Origin: Pirellulaceae bacterium
GTDB taxonomy: Bacteria > Planctomycetota > Planctomycetia > Pirellulales > Pirellulaceae
Direction of reading: 5' to 3'
DNA: 15,321 bases
Assembly: GCA_020846515.1 (NCBI GenBank)
Contig: JADLDX010000776.1
Coordinates: 1-15,321, forward strand
Part shown: piece after piece, positions 1 through 7,597 of the stretch
How the letters are laid out: each line of letters opens with the position of its first letter
Numbering within the stretch: the stretch's first letter is position 1
Translations under genes and position numbers: made by a program
The notes under the pieces: generated by a model
Databases searched by the model: none
The model's input: the letters and a program-made list of their open reading frames with translations, nothing else
Told to the model about the DNA's origin: nothing

Positions 1-293
1 CTGATCGAAGAATCTTTCAGCAACAGTTCCAACGGGCCGAGACCAAAGGTCTCATCGAGCACTTCATCGATCAAGCGGTCGCGTTCGGCGCGATTGAGGA
101 GCGTGTTCTCAGCGTCGCACAGGTGTTCCACCACCATGCGGATCTCGCGACGCAGGACATCGCCTTTCATGTCGCCGATGCGGCTGAGGTCCAGTTTATC
201 AACGAGCTTCGTATGAATACGACGCTTCATTTGTTCAAACTCTTCCGCCTTCGTCTGCTCGGGAGTGCGTAGAGGTTGATTGAGAGTCTTCAT
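1..293 (-). CDS. cpaF: CpaF/TadA-type secretion ATPase, N-terminal fragment
   Basis: This is the first 97 codons of a gene that runs off the left edge. The translation begins MKTLNQPLRTPEQTKAEEF and continues through a helical stretch with 'HTKLVDKLDLSRIG', 'RREIRMVVEHLC', 'LNRAERDRLIDEVLDET' and 'FGLGPLELLLKD'. That pattern is the N-terminal domain of CpaF/TadA ATPases, which power assembly of tight-adherence (Flp) pili or related type II/IV secretion machines at the inner membrane. The Walker motifs lie outside the window, so catalytic competence cannot be judged. The ATG at 293 is chosen because AAAGG lies about 10 bases upstream; an in-frame ATG at 320 would add nine residues. The gene follows an exported TPR protein on the same strand after an 85-base gap. 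No pilin or other tad genes are visible. Confidence 0.78.
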   Translation of the reverse strand, partial: MKTLNQPLRTPEQTKAEEFEQMKRRIHTKLVDKLDLSRIGDMKGDVLRREIRMVVEHLCDAENTLLNRAERDRLIDEVLDETFGLGPLELLLKDSSI

Positions 294-378
294 CGTTCGG
301 CTGGCCTTTGACATGAACATGCCAACCATAGCCAGCGGAACGATAAGTCATCCAGTTGGGTCTGCTCGCAGGGCAGAG

Positions 379-1272
379 TTACTTGGACTTGGAATCTGCT
401 GGCTTGGCTGGTGGGGACTTAGCGAAGCGTAAATCTTTGTATATCTGGGCAGTGCGCCCCATGTAATCTTTGCTGGCGTTGGCAATCGAACTGTTTAGTG
501 CGGCCGCTGCCTTCTCATCTTCTCCGATCGAATCGTAGTACAGGCCGACATAGAGAAATCCGTAGAACAAGGCCATTTTTCTTTCGGGGCCCTCCTTAGT
601 ATTCGTCTTGGCTGCTACCAACACTTCGTCCGGCTTAAGCGTTCCCTGCAGCATCTTCAGCACAGACATCATGGGTTCGCGCCGATCGCCGCGGCTGCCA
701 ATGACGGAAGCTTCTGCAGCCGCTTTGCCTTTAGTTTTGGCAATACATAAAAAGTACCACGCAGAATTCTCAACATCGTCAGGGTTTACGTCGTGATGCA
801 ACCCGAATTGTGCGGCACCTTCGGCAAATTTGCCGGCGCAGCCTAGCGCGACCCCCCGTTGCCAGTTATGCGGCGCCAGCGTCTTATCAAGCTGGTTGGC
901 TTTTTCGAAACTGGGCAGCGACTCTTCGACTTTGCCGGACAGGAACAAAAGTTGGGCTGCGCCCTGCTGCACGTCGACTTCCTCGGGGGCCAACTTGGCC
1001 GCCTCCAACGCCAATTTGGCTGCCTCGTCGAATTTATCGGCTCGGTAAGCTGTATTGGCAGACTGCAAAAGTTGATTAGCTTTTTGCAATGGGTTGTCTT
1101 GAGCCAGGCAGGTCGTCGCAACCAGCATCAGCCCCAAGCTCAAAAGCGTGGTCCAGACGCAAGCTGACCGCCTGCCAGCGAGGTCGCGCAAGGGGTGGCT
1201 AGTCCGGCAGGTTAACGGAGTGGCACCCTTGCTTACGCATAGGGCGATGATGGTGTAAGCTCGGCACATCAT
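379..1272 (-). CDS. Exported TPR-repeat protein
   Basis: This is a putative periplasmic protein of tetratricopeptide repeats. A hydrophobic segment (TLLSLGLMLVATTCLA) preceded by Arg residues and followed by QDNP looks like a signal peptide cleaved after 'CLA'; the Cys there does not fit a lipobox. After it come about three TPR-like helical pairs ('ANTAYRADKFDEAAKLALEA', 'AAQLLFLSGKVEESLPSFEK', 'NWQRGVALGCAGKFAEGAAQ'), a less repetitive middle, and a Lys/Pro/Ser tail. The start is uncertain. An ATG at 1311 gives a 310-residue protein; the ATG pair at 1272/1269 has a weak GAAAG upstream; a TTG at 1191 would give the most normal signal-peptide length. I use 1272. The neighbour downstream is cpaF. 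TadD of pilus loci is also a TPR protein, so a role in that machinery is possible, but this is inferred from position only. Confidence 0.75.
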   Translation of the reverse strand: MMCRAYTIIALCVSKGATPLTCRTSHPLRDLAGRRSACVWTTLLSLGLMLVATTCLAQDNPLQKANQLLQSANTAYRADKFDEAAKLALEAAKLAPEEVDVQQGAAQLLFLSGKVEESLPSFEKANQLDKTLAPHNWQRGVALGCAGKFAEGAAQFGLHHDVNPDDVENSAWYFLCIAKTKGKAAAEASVIGSRGDRREPMMSVLKMLQGTLKPDEVLVAAKTNTKEGPERKMALFYGFLYVGLYYDSIGEDEKAAAALNSSIANASKDYMGRTAQIYKDLRFAKSPPAKPADSKSK

Positions 1273-1420
1273 GTATTGTTCTTTCGCTGAAGGTGGGCAT
1301 AAAGCAGGCATGGCTTCCCATGCGAAGGTGAAAGCAACGCTAAAAATAGTTGATCAGTGAAGTAGTTAAGACCAAATGGCGGACGGACCAATTCATCCTG
1401 AGTGTAGAGTTTGACTGAAT

Positions 1421-2770
1421 ATGAGTAAGACAATATTGGTTCGAGGCGGTCGGGTAGTTTTACCAAATGGCGAGGCCCAGACCAACTTGCTACTACGAGA
1501 TGGCAAGATTGTGGCGGTGGATGCCAGCCAGCGGAGTGCGGCAGATGAGGTGATCGAGGCGGAGGGGTTGATCGTTTTGCCAGGGGTTATCGACGATCAG
1601 GTACATTTTCGTGAACCAGGCTTGACCCATAAAGAAGATTTGACCACCGGCAGTGCGGCGGCTGCGGCCGGTGGGGTAACGACCTATTTGGAGATGCCCA
1701 ATACGAATCCGCCGGCCACCGACCAGGCGGCCATCGAGTGGAAGTATCAGCGGGCGGCAGAAGTGTCGCAGGTCAATTATGGCTTCTACATTGGGGCGAC
1801 TGAATCCAATGTGTCGGAGTTAGCCGCTGCCCAGAATGTGCCAGGCATCAAGATCTTTATCGGATCGAGTACCGGCAGTTTGTTGGTAGATGATCAGTTG
1901 GCGCTGGAACGCATCTTTGCCGAGACAACATTGCCCATCTGTGCCCACTGCGAAGATGAGACGCTCGTCCGCCAAAATCGAACGCGTTTGGGCGATCAGC
2001 TTTCTGTGGCGGATCATTCCCGAATTCGTGACGTGGAGGCGGCCGTGGTGGCTACTAGTCGCGCGCTCGACCTGGCGCGACGTCATCAACATCGGTTCCA
2101 TGTCCTGCACGTCAGCACGGCGGCGGAGTTGCCCCTGCTGATTGACGCTGCGCCGTACATTACGGCCGAGGTATGCCTGCATCATTTGTTTTTTTCAACG
2201 GATGACTATGCGCGATTGGGGACACTGGTCCAAATGAATCCGTCGCTGAAGTCGCCGCGGGATACAGCTCTCCTGTGGCAAGGCTTGCTGAGCAATCGCA
2301 TTCAGGTGATTGCCACCGATCATGCGCCGCACACACTGGAAGAGAAGAGTCGCCCCTATCCGCAATCTCCCAGTGGACTGCCAGCTGTCGAGAACAGTTT
2401 GCCGTTGATGCTCCATCAGGTGCATCAAGGCAAATGCAGTCTCGAACAACTGGCCCATTGGATGAGCGATGCACCGGCCCGCGTGTGGGGGTTGGTGGGC
2501 AAAGGACGCATCGAAGTGGGCTACGATGCGGATTTGGTCTTAGTGGATCCCACGTTATCGCGGACGATTACCAACGAGAGTCAATTTGCCAAAAGCCGCG
2601 GGAGTCCCTGGGCTGGGCAGGCGCTGACCGGTTGGCCGGTGCGGACAGTGGTGGGCGGGGTCACTGCATTTTTGAATGGTCGATTGGTCGATGGCGTGCG
2701 TGGCTCGCGCGTGCGCTGCGATCATGCTCGCGGTGGATACTGGAGCACTCAGTCGGGTATTGGTACGTGA
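1421..2770 (+). CDS. pyrC: Dihydroorotase, QxH variant
   Basis: Dihydroorotase catalyses the reversible cyclisation of N-carbamoyl-aspartate to dihydroorotate, the third step of pyrimidine synthesis, in the cytosol. The 449 residues fit the class I amidohydrolase family (about 430-450). Visible landmarks are '[20 protein letters not shown]' (residues 52-71), 'EMPNTNPP' (91-98), the Lys expected to be carboxylated in '[11 protein letters not shown]' (K144), His in 'ICAHCEDE' (H176), His in 'VLHVST' (H230) and Asp in 'IATDHAPHT' (D300). The first His of the usual HxH metal pair is Gln60, while H62 and R64 are kept. I recall the same QVH form in other bacterial dihydroorotases, so this is more likely a subgroup trait than a defect. 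The ATG at 1421 gives the standard N-terminus; the Shine-Dalgarno site is weak. No other pyr gene is adjacent. Confidence 0.93.
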   Translation: MSKTILVRGGRVVLPNGEAQTNLLLRDGKIVAVDASQRSAADEVIEAEGLIVLPGVIDDQVHFREPGLTHKEDLTTGSAAAAAGGVTTYLEMPNTNPPATDQAAIEWKYQRAAEVSQVNYGFYIGATESNVSELAAAQNVPGIKIFIGSSTGSLLVDDQLALERIFAETTLPICAHCEDETLVRQNRTRLGDQLSVADHSRIRDVEAAVVATSRALDLARRHQHRFHVLHVSTAAELPLLIDAAPYITAEVCLHHLFFSTDDYARLGTLVQMNPSLKSPRDTALLWQGLLSNRIQVIATDHAPHTLEEKSRPYPQSPSGLPAVENSLPLMLHQVHQGKCSLEQLAHWMSDAPARVWGLVGKGRIEVGYDADLVLVDPTLSRTITNESQFAKSRGSPWAGQALTGWPVRTVVGGVTAFLNGRLVDGVRGSRVRCDHARGGYWSTQSGIGT

Positions 2771-2857
2771 GGGTGCATGGCTGATGTCGGAGGAAATGGA
2801 CCAGTGGTATACTTCAGCCTCTGCCCTTCCCTGGACCCCTGGGGAACTGCTACTTAG

Positions 2858-2997
2858 CTGGACAGCGCCACTTTGAATCGAATTCACAGTGATTCACTGC
2901 TATTTTTTAGATATTAGCCGTATTGGCGTTAGCCACGGTTTTCGCTGAAAAAACCGGGGCTAACGCCCAGCGGCTAATTCAAAGTGGCGTTGTCCAA
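2858..2997. mobile_element. 140-bp MITE-like palindromic element, copy 1
   Basis: This non-coding element recurs at 12000-12139 in the same orientation with 135 of 140 positions identical and no gaps. Its ends form an inverted repeat of about 22 bp beginning CTGGACAGCGCCACTTTG on the left; this copy has a few mismatches between its ends. Inside is a second large hairpin (about 2913-2980) whose arms carry GGCGTTAGCC and GGCTAACGCC, with CGGTTTT/AAAACCG nearer the loop CGCTGA. The flanks are TTAG (2854-2857) and TTAA (2998-3001), which may be a slightly decayed 4-bp target duplication. There is no transposase. It fills most of the 313-base gap between pyrC and the sigma factor. The remainder of that gap, 2771-2853, holds no convincing gene. 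Confidence 0.85.
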
Positions 2998-3019
2998 TTA
3001 AGGTGGTGATTCATTTTTG

Positions 3020-3047
3020 GGAACTGGTCGGACAGATTGGCCGTCTC
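3020..3047 (+). promoter_or_regulatory. Candidate ECF-type promoter of the sigma-factor gene
   Basis: GGAACT (3020-3025) is followed, after exactly 16 bases, by CGTCTC (3042-3047). GGAAC plus CGTC at this spacing is the classic layout of promoters read by many ECF sigma factors, which often transcribe their own gene. Transcription would begin near 3053-3055, about 30 bases before the ATG at 3084. That supports 3084 as the real start rather than the GTG at 3003, which would lie upstream of the promoter. The site begins about 20 bases after the right end of the 140-bp element. Confidence 0.5.
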
Positions 3048-3083
3048 CCTCCTTTAGAACAACTGTTGGTGACACCGGATCTC

Positions 3084-3662
3084 ATGCTTTCCGAAGACCA
3101 AGACGATATTACGAAGGTCTTACAGGGCGACCAGGCGGCTTATGCTGCGCTGGTGGGGCGTCATCAGCGGCGTTTGTTAGGGCTGTTGTTTCATGCGTGT
3201 GGATCGCGTGATGAGGCAGAGGATTTGGCTCAAGAGACATTTGCTCGGGCCTATCGAAAGCTGCACTTGTATGAGGGGCGCAGCAGTTTTTATACGTGGC
3301 TCTGCCGCGTGGCGATGAATCTGTTGATCAGTCAACGTCGCCGCAAAAGCATGGAAAACCAGAATCAGCGTGAAGGCTTTGAGGTGGCCCTGAACACCGT
3401 TGGCGACGAACACTCGGCGGAACAGCAGGTCGCGCGTGAGGAGTTACGTCAATGTGTACAGGCAGCCATTGCCCTGTTGGATCACGAGCGTCGGGCCGTA
3501 ATATTGCTTAGAGATTTTGATGGCATGGATTACGAGCAGATTGCTGAGACACTTGAGATTCCGGTGGGTACCGTGCGCAGTCGTCTGCATCGTGCGCGAT
3601 TGGAGCTGAAGAGCATTCTCGAACAACGCGTCGGTCAGTTAGGTCAGCTTGTCGTGAAGTAG
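3084..3662 (+). CDS. ECF-family RNA polymerase sigma factor
   Basis: An alternative sigma factor of 192 residues, the usual ECF length. Region 2 (about residues 20-88) carries 'AEDLAQETFARAYRKL', the polymerase-core and -10 binding signature, and ends in a basic 'SQRRRKS'. A variable linker follows. Region 4 (about 121-178) carries 'LLDHERRAVILLRDFDGMDY' and the helix-turn-helix 'EQIAETLEIPVGTVRSRLHR', which reads the -35 element. There is no region 1 or 3. The reading frame stays open upstream to a GTG at 3003, but the ATG at 3084 is preferred because of length and the candidate promoter at 3020-3047. The downstream gene is its likely anti-sigma factor, 72 bases away on the same strand. The signal it responds to cannot be told from sequence. 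Confidence 0.92.
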   Translation: MLSEDQDDITKVLQGDQAAYAALVGRHQRRLLGLLFHACGSRDEAEDLAQETFARAYRKLHLYEGRSSFYTWLCRVAMNLLISQRRRKSMENQNQREGFEVALNTVGDEHSAEQQVAREELRQCVQAAIALLDHERRAVILLRDFDGMDYEQIAETLEIPVGTVRSRLHRARLELKSILEQRVGQLGQLVVK

Positions 3663-3734
3663 AGTGAAAACCAGGCAGGTTTGTGGGCGTGAATTCATCA
3701 GTGGTCGAACTTTTAACTTAGTAGTTGTTTCGCA

Positions 3735-5504
3735 ATGTCCACAGAGTTCCGGCAACATTGGCTATCGGCTTATCTGGACGATGAGTTGTCGATCGATGAG
3801 CGTGCGCTGGTCGAGCAACAACTTGAAAAAGATCCAGCGACGCGACATCTGCTGGAAGATCTCCAGCGCGTGCGGGGGATGGTGGCTTCTCTGCCGCGCG
3901 GGCCGGAGTCGGAGTTCAAGTTTGATTTCGGTCGGTTGAACAGTCAGCCTGTGGAGCATGACGATAAGGAATTGGTGATGGTGATGGATTGCGCCGTGGA
4001 GAGCAACGCTGCGGCGCGTTGGGGAGAGGGCAATTGGCGAGTAAGCGAGCCGCCGGTGAGCGGGTCGCCTGTGGGTGAGTCGAAAGCGGCGCCTGTGAGC
4101 GACGCGCGAGTGGGCGGATCTGGGCGCATTGGGAGGCGGGCGATCACAGCACTGGCGGCTTGTACACTGCTGGCGGTCGTGGCATATCCGTTTTGGGTTC
4201 AGCAATTTGCTGCCATGGAAGTGGCGACCTCTGGGCCGGCTCCGGGCGCGTCACGCGGGGGTGGTCCGGCCAGCGCGATGGACATGCCGCATCCGGAAAT
4301 GGATGGCGGTTTAGGTATGCCAGGTGAGCCTGCTCTGGGTGCGCCGGCCACATTGAGTGCGCAAGCGGGTGAGGCTAACGTCATGAGCAAGTCTGCCGAT
4401 GCACCGATGCTGGCTGAAAGCGTAACTGCTGAATCATTCTCTTCGTCCCAAGCCGCCGGACCGCGCGCTATGGCGCCAGGTTCAATGGCGCCAGGTAGTC
4501 CAGAGCCGATGGAGTTTGGACAAGCGGCTGCGGGTGGGCTGGGTGGCGGTGCGTCATCGCGTGGGTTGCCAACGCCTGGGGCATTACCGAAGCCCGCAGC
4601 TCCGGCGCCAGCAGCTCCGATGCCCGCAGCTCCCATGACAGATCCTTCGCCGGTGGCCAATGCCAAGCAGGCGGTGGAAGCGGAGAACGCCAATTCATTG
4701 ATTGAACGAGCAGCCGAACGTCCCGGCGTGTCCCAGTTTTTCAGCGAACCGCTGCTGGTTTATGCGCACTCGAGTGCTTGGAGTGAGGCAGAGGTACAGG
4801 GAGCGTTGGGGCAAGTCGCCGGTTTCGTAGCCCCAGAGGCTCAGCAGCAATTGAAGCCAGCCCAATCAGTCGTTCAGTCAGCCGTCCAGTCAGCGCCGTC
4901 CTTGGTGGCCGGCTTGCCGGAAACCGCCCCGGCCACAACCTGGTTCGAGCAATTGCAGCAAGTCCAACCGTTGACTCAGTTGCACGGATTAAGTTTGATG
5001 AGGGCCGATACGGGGCAGCGTCCAGCCACTGCAACAGGGGCCACTTCCGCAGGGTCCACTGCACCAGATGCCGCTTCAGCCAAGGCCGCTTCAGCTGCGG
5101 AGGAGAAGCTGCCAGTGCCGGTGCCACCGGTTGAGGGCTTTGACAAGAACAAGGTGCAAGCCAGTTATCGCAATGGTAGTTTGGTACTGTTCGTCAGCGA
5201 GGCGGAGGCGATGAAAATTTTGGCAGCCGTGCAATCGCCCAAGGCAGATCAAGCCAACGCGACGAACGATGGTCCGCCGAATGTCGACGGCTTGCGCTAC
5301 TGGCGCGTGACACCAGCCAGCCCTGAGCAAGCGGCGGCGGCCGCGATGGCTGAAACTCAACCTGCTGACATTCAGCCAGCTAATGCTCGACCTTCTGCAA
5401 CTCAACCATCGAGTGCTGAGGCTTCTCCGAAAGCAGGCGGACCATTGGTGGAGCAGCCTGAAAAGGTCATCTTGATTTTGAATCAACCACCGCAGCGGAA
5501 CTAG
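3735..5504 (+). CDS. Membrane anti-sigma-like protein with long Ala/Pro-rich outer region
   Basis: The N-terminus (MSTEFRQHWLSAYLDDELSI and following, residues 1-55) matches the short helical cytosolic domain of anti-sigma factors that hold an ECF sigma at the membrane. It lacks the HxxxCxxC zinc motif, so it would be a non-zinc type. A single membrane segment lies at about 136-156 ('AITALAACTLLAVVAYPFWV') after a basic GRIGRR. The remainder, over 400 residues and presumably outside the membrane, is low complexity, with tandem 'MAPGS', 'PAAPMPAAPM' and 'VQSAVQSA' units. It also has two more ordered islands: about residues 325-365 ('ERPGVSQFFSEPLLVYAHSS') and 455-540 ('VQASYRNGSLVLFVSEAEA', 'GLRYWRVTP'). 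At 589 residues it is far longer than typical anti-sigma factors. Its partner is most likely the sigma factor just upstream; this is inferred from order and domain type. Confidence 0.8.
   Translation: MSTEFRQHWLSAYLDDELSIDERALVEQQLEKDPATRHLLEDLQRVRGMVASLPRGPESEFKFDFGRLNSQPVEHDDKELVMVMDCAVESNAAARWGEGNWRVSEPPVSGSPVGESKAAPVSDARVGGSGRIGRRAITALAACTLLAVVAYPFWVQQFAAMEVATSGPAPGASRGGGPASAMDMPHPEMDGGLGMPGEPALGAPATLSAQAGEANVMSKSADAPMLAESVTAESFSSSQAAGPRAMAPGSMAPGSPEPMEFGQAAAGGLGGGASSRGLPTPGALPKPAAPAPAAPMPAAPMTDPSPVANAKQAVEAENANSLIERAAERPGVSQFFSEPLLVYAHSSAWSEAEVQGALGQVAGFVAPEAQQQLKPAQSVVQSAVQSAPSLVAGLPETAPATTWFEQLQQVQPLTQLHGLSLMRADTGQRPATATGATSAGSTAPDAASAKAASAAEEKLPVPVPPVEGFDKNKVQASYRNGSLVLFVSEAEAMKILAAVQSPKADQANATNDGPPNVDGLRYWRVTPASPEQAAAAAMAETQPADIQPANARPSATQPSSAEASPKAGGPLVEQPEKVILILNQPPQRN
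5501..5504. other. Shared CTAG stop for two converging genes
   Basis: The anti-sigma-like gene ends with TAG at 5502-5504. uvrB on the opposite strand ends with TAG read from 5503 to 5501. The palindrome CTAG therefore supplies both stops and leaves no space for a conventional terminator between the two coding regions. Confidence 0.95.
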
Positions 5505-7597
5505 CGTTTTTTGGGACGAGGGATACGGCTACCGCTTTTTCCGCCACGACCCGTACGGCCGCTGCCTTTGGTGTTGTACTTTTCGCCCTCTTCGGTCACT
5601 TGTTCACCGAGATGCTCTTTTAAGTGCATGAGTTTGTCGCGCAGACTCGCCGCGCGTTCGAACTCCAAGTCTTCGGCGGCTTGCAACATCTCTTGCTCGA
5701 GCAGCTTCAAATAAGCCTCAGTGATGACTTGGCCTTCGGGCTGGCCACGCACAGCTTCACGGGCTTTGCGATGTGCTTGGGCGGCGGCTTCGATGCCGGC
5801 TTTGATCTGACGTTTGACCGTGGTGGGGGTAATACCATGGTGTTGGTTGTAAGCTTCTTGCAGTCGACGTCGGCGTTGTGTTTCATCGATCGCCGCGCGC
5901 ATGGAGTCGGTGATTCTGTCGGCGTACAAAATTACTTTTGCATTGACGTTACGCGCGGCGCGGCCGATGGTTTGGATCAACGAGGTCTCGCTGCGCAAGA
6001 AACCTTCTTTGTCGGCATCCAAGATCGCCACCATGGAAACTTCGGGTAGATCCAAGCCTTCGCGGAGCAGGTTCACGCCGATCAGGGCATCGAATACGCC
6101 TTGACGCAAATCGTGCAACAACTCAACGCGTTCGAACGCGTCCAGTTCGCTGTGCAACCAACGGCAACGCACATCTTGTTCGGTCAGATACGCAGCCAGG
6201 TCTTCTGCCAGTCGTTTGGTCAGGGCGGTGACCAGCGTGCGTTCACCGACCGCGGCGCGCTGACGAATCTCTTCTAGTAAATGATTGACTTGTCCGCGCG
6301 CCGGCACAACTTCGACGATTGGGTCCAGCAAACCGGTGGGGCGAATGACTTGTTCGACCACTTCGCCGCCCGTCTTCTGCAATTCATAGTCGCTGGGCGT
6401 GGCGGATACGAAAATGACTTGCCCTGTTTTGCCTTCCCATTCTTCAAACTTTAGCGGTCGATTGTCCATTGCGCTCGGCAAACGGAAACCGTGTTCGACG
6501 AGCGTCAGCTTGCGACTGCGGTCGCCTGCGTACATGGCGCGCACTTGGGGTACCGTCACGTGGGACTCGTCGATCATGAGCAGAAAATCGTTGGGAAAGA
6601 AGTCGTAGAGCGTATCGGGTGTGGCACCGGGTGGTTTGCCCGATAGGGGACGCGAGTAGTTTTCGACGCCTGGGCAATGCCCTACTTCTTGCAGCATCTC
6701 CAAGTCGAATCGTGTGCGAGCGCTCAGGCGTTGCGCTTCGAGCAGTTTGCCTTCGGCTTGAAATTTTTCGAGCTGTTGTCGCAACTCTTCGCGAATGACG
6801 CTGATCGCGCGCTCGATACGTTCTTCGGTGGTCACGAAGTGTTTGGCTGGATAGATGTAAACTTCTTCCATGCGCTGCAGCGTTTCACCGGTCAGCGGAT
6901 TGATGATGGCGATTTGTTCGATATCATCGCCCCACAGTTCGATTCGATAGGCGAACTCTTCGTAAGACGGCCACAATTCCAGGCAATCGCCGCGCACGCG
7001 GAACTTGGACCGTTCAAAGGCGATATCATTGCGCTCATATTGAATATCTACCCAGCGCAGCAACACATCATCGCGATTGATTGTCTGACCGACGCGTAAG
7101 TGGACAACCATGTTGCGATAGTCTTCTGGACTGCCCAAACCGTAGATGCTGGACACGCTGGCGATGATTACTACGTCACGTCGGCTGACCAACGCGCTGG
7201 TGGCCGCCAATCGAAGTCGATCGATCTCTTCGTTGATCGAAGCATCTTTTTCGATGTACACGTCGCGCTGCGGAATGTAGGCTTCCGGTTGATAATAATC
7301 GTAGTAACTGACGAAGTAGTGCACGGCGTTATGTGGAAAGAAGTCTCGGAACTCCGAATAGAGCTGTGCGGCCAGGGTTTTGTTGTGACTGAGGACCAAT
7401 GTCGGTCGTTGTAACGTCTGGATGACATTGGCCATGGTGAACGTTTTACCCGAGCCGGTGACGCCCATCAGCACTTGATGTTTGACGCCATCGGACAGCC
7501 CGCGCACTAAGGCTTCGATCGCGCGCGGTTGATCGCCGGCCGGTGCAAATTTGCTGACCAGTTGAAAAGGTGCAGCGGTCGTGTTCGGGCTAATCAT
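5501..7597 (-). CDS. uvrB: Excinuclease ABC subunit B (UvrB)
   Basis: UvrB is the damage-verifying helicase-like subunit of nucleotide excision repair. It is loaded by UvrA and recruits UvrC to cut on both sides of the lesion. The 698 residues show the full order: 'FAPAGDQPRAIEAL' (18-30), Walker A 'GVTGSGKT' (45-52), the damage-probing beta-hairpin region 'YYDYYQPEAYIPQRDVYIEK' (98-117), Walker B 'MIDESH' (341-346), 'VSATPSDYE' (398-405), 'GVNLLREGLDLPEV' (507-520), 'QTIGRAARN' (542-550), and the C-terminal UVR helical hairpin 'AAEDLEFERAASLRDKLMHL' (640-659) that contacts UvrC. A Gly/Arg/Lys-rich tail follows (about 672-698). The start overlaps the last 8 bases of the upstream comEA-like gene, suggesting translational coupling. 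No LexA-type operator is evident. Confidence 0.98.
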   Translation of the reverse strand: MISPNTTAAPFQLVSKFAPAGDQPRAIEALVRGLSDGVKHQVLMGVTGSGKTFTMANVIQTLQRPTLVLSHNKTLAAQLYSEFRDFFPHNAVHYFVSYYDYYQPEAYIPQRDVYIEKDASINEEIDRLRLAATSALVSRRDVVIIASVSSIYGLGSPEDYRNMVVHLRVGQTINRDDVLLRWVDIQYERNDIAFERSKFRVRGDCLELWPSYEEFAYRIELWGDDIEQIAIINPLTGETLQRMEEVYIYPAKHFVTTEERIERAISVIREELRQQLEKFQAEGKLLEAQRLSARTRFDLEMLQEVGHCPGVENYSRPLSGKPPGATPDTLYDFFPNDFLLMIDESHVTVPQVRAMYAGDRSRKLTLVEHGFRLPSAMDNRPLKFEEWEGKTGQVIFVSATPSDYELQKTGGEVVEQVIRPTGLLDPIVEVVPARGQVNHLLEEIRQRAAVGERTLVTALTKRLAEDLAAYLTEQDVRCRWLHSELDAFERVELLHDLRQGVFDALIGVNLLREGLDLPEVSMVAILDADKEGFLRSETSLIQTIGRAARNVNAKVILYADRITDSMRAAIDETQRRRRLQEAYNQHHGITPTTVKRQIKAGIEAAAQAHRKAREAVRGQPEGQVITEAYLKLLEQEMLQAAEDLEFERAASLRDKLMHLKEHLGEQVTEEGEKYNTKGSGRTGRGGKSGSRIPRPKKR

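Noticed and set aside
2676..2876. Small plus-strand frame after pyrC that includes GGAGGAAATG near 2800 and runs into the 140-bp element
   Set aside because: It overlaps pyrC in another frame, its last codons are supplied by the mobile element, and the peptide (MDQWYTSASALPWTP...) resembles nothing I know. It could be a remnant of a gene cut by the element, but this cannot be supported.
2913..2980. Internal hairpin of the 140-bp element as an attC site or riboswitch
   Set aside because: There is no integrase, cassette array or R-box-like pair, and no known aptamer pattern; a mobile palindromic element explains both copies better.
3003..3083. GTG start extending the sigma factor by 27 residues
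   Set aside because: The extension lies over the candidate ECF promoter, begins right at the edge of the mobile element, and makes the protein longer than usual for the family.
4199..4693. Minus-strand Ala/Gly/Pro-rich frame of 164 codons
   Set aside because: It is a shadow of the low-complexity Ala/Pro region of the anti-sigma-like gene, with no ribosome site and no domain.
6677..7414. Two plus-strand frames of 140 and 104 codons opposite uvrB
   Set aside because: uvrB is a certain gene across this stretch and the opposite frames show no recognisable motif.
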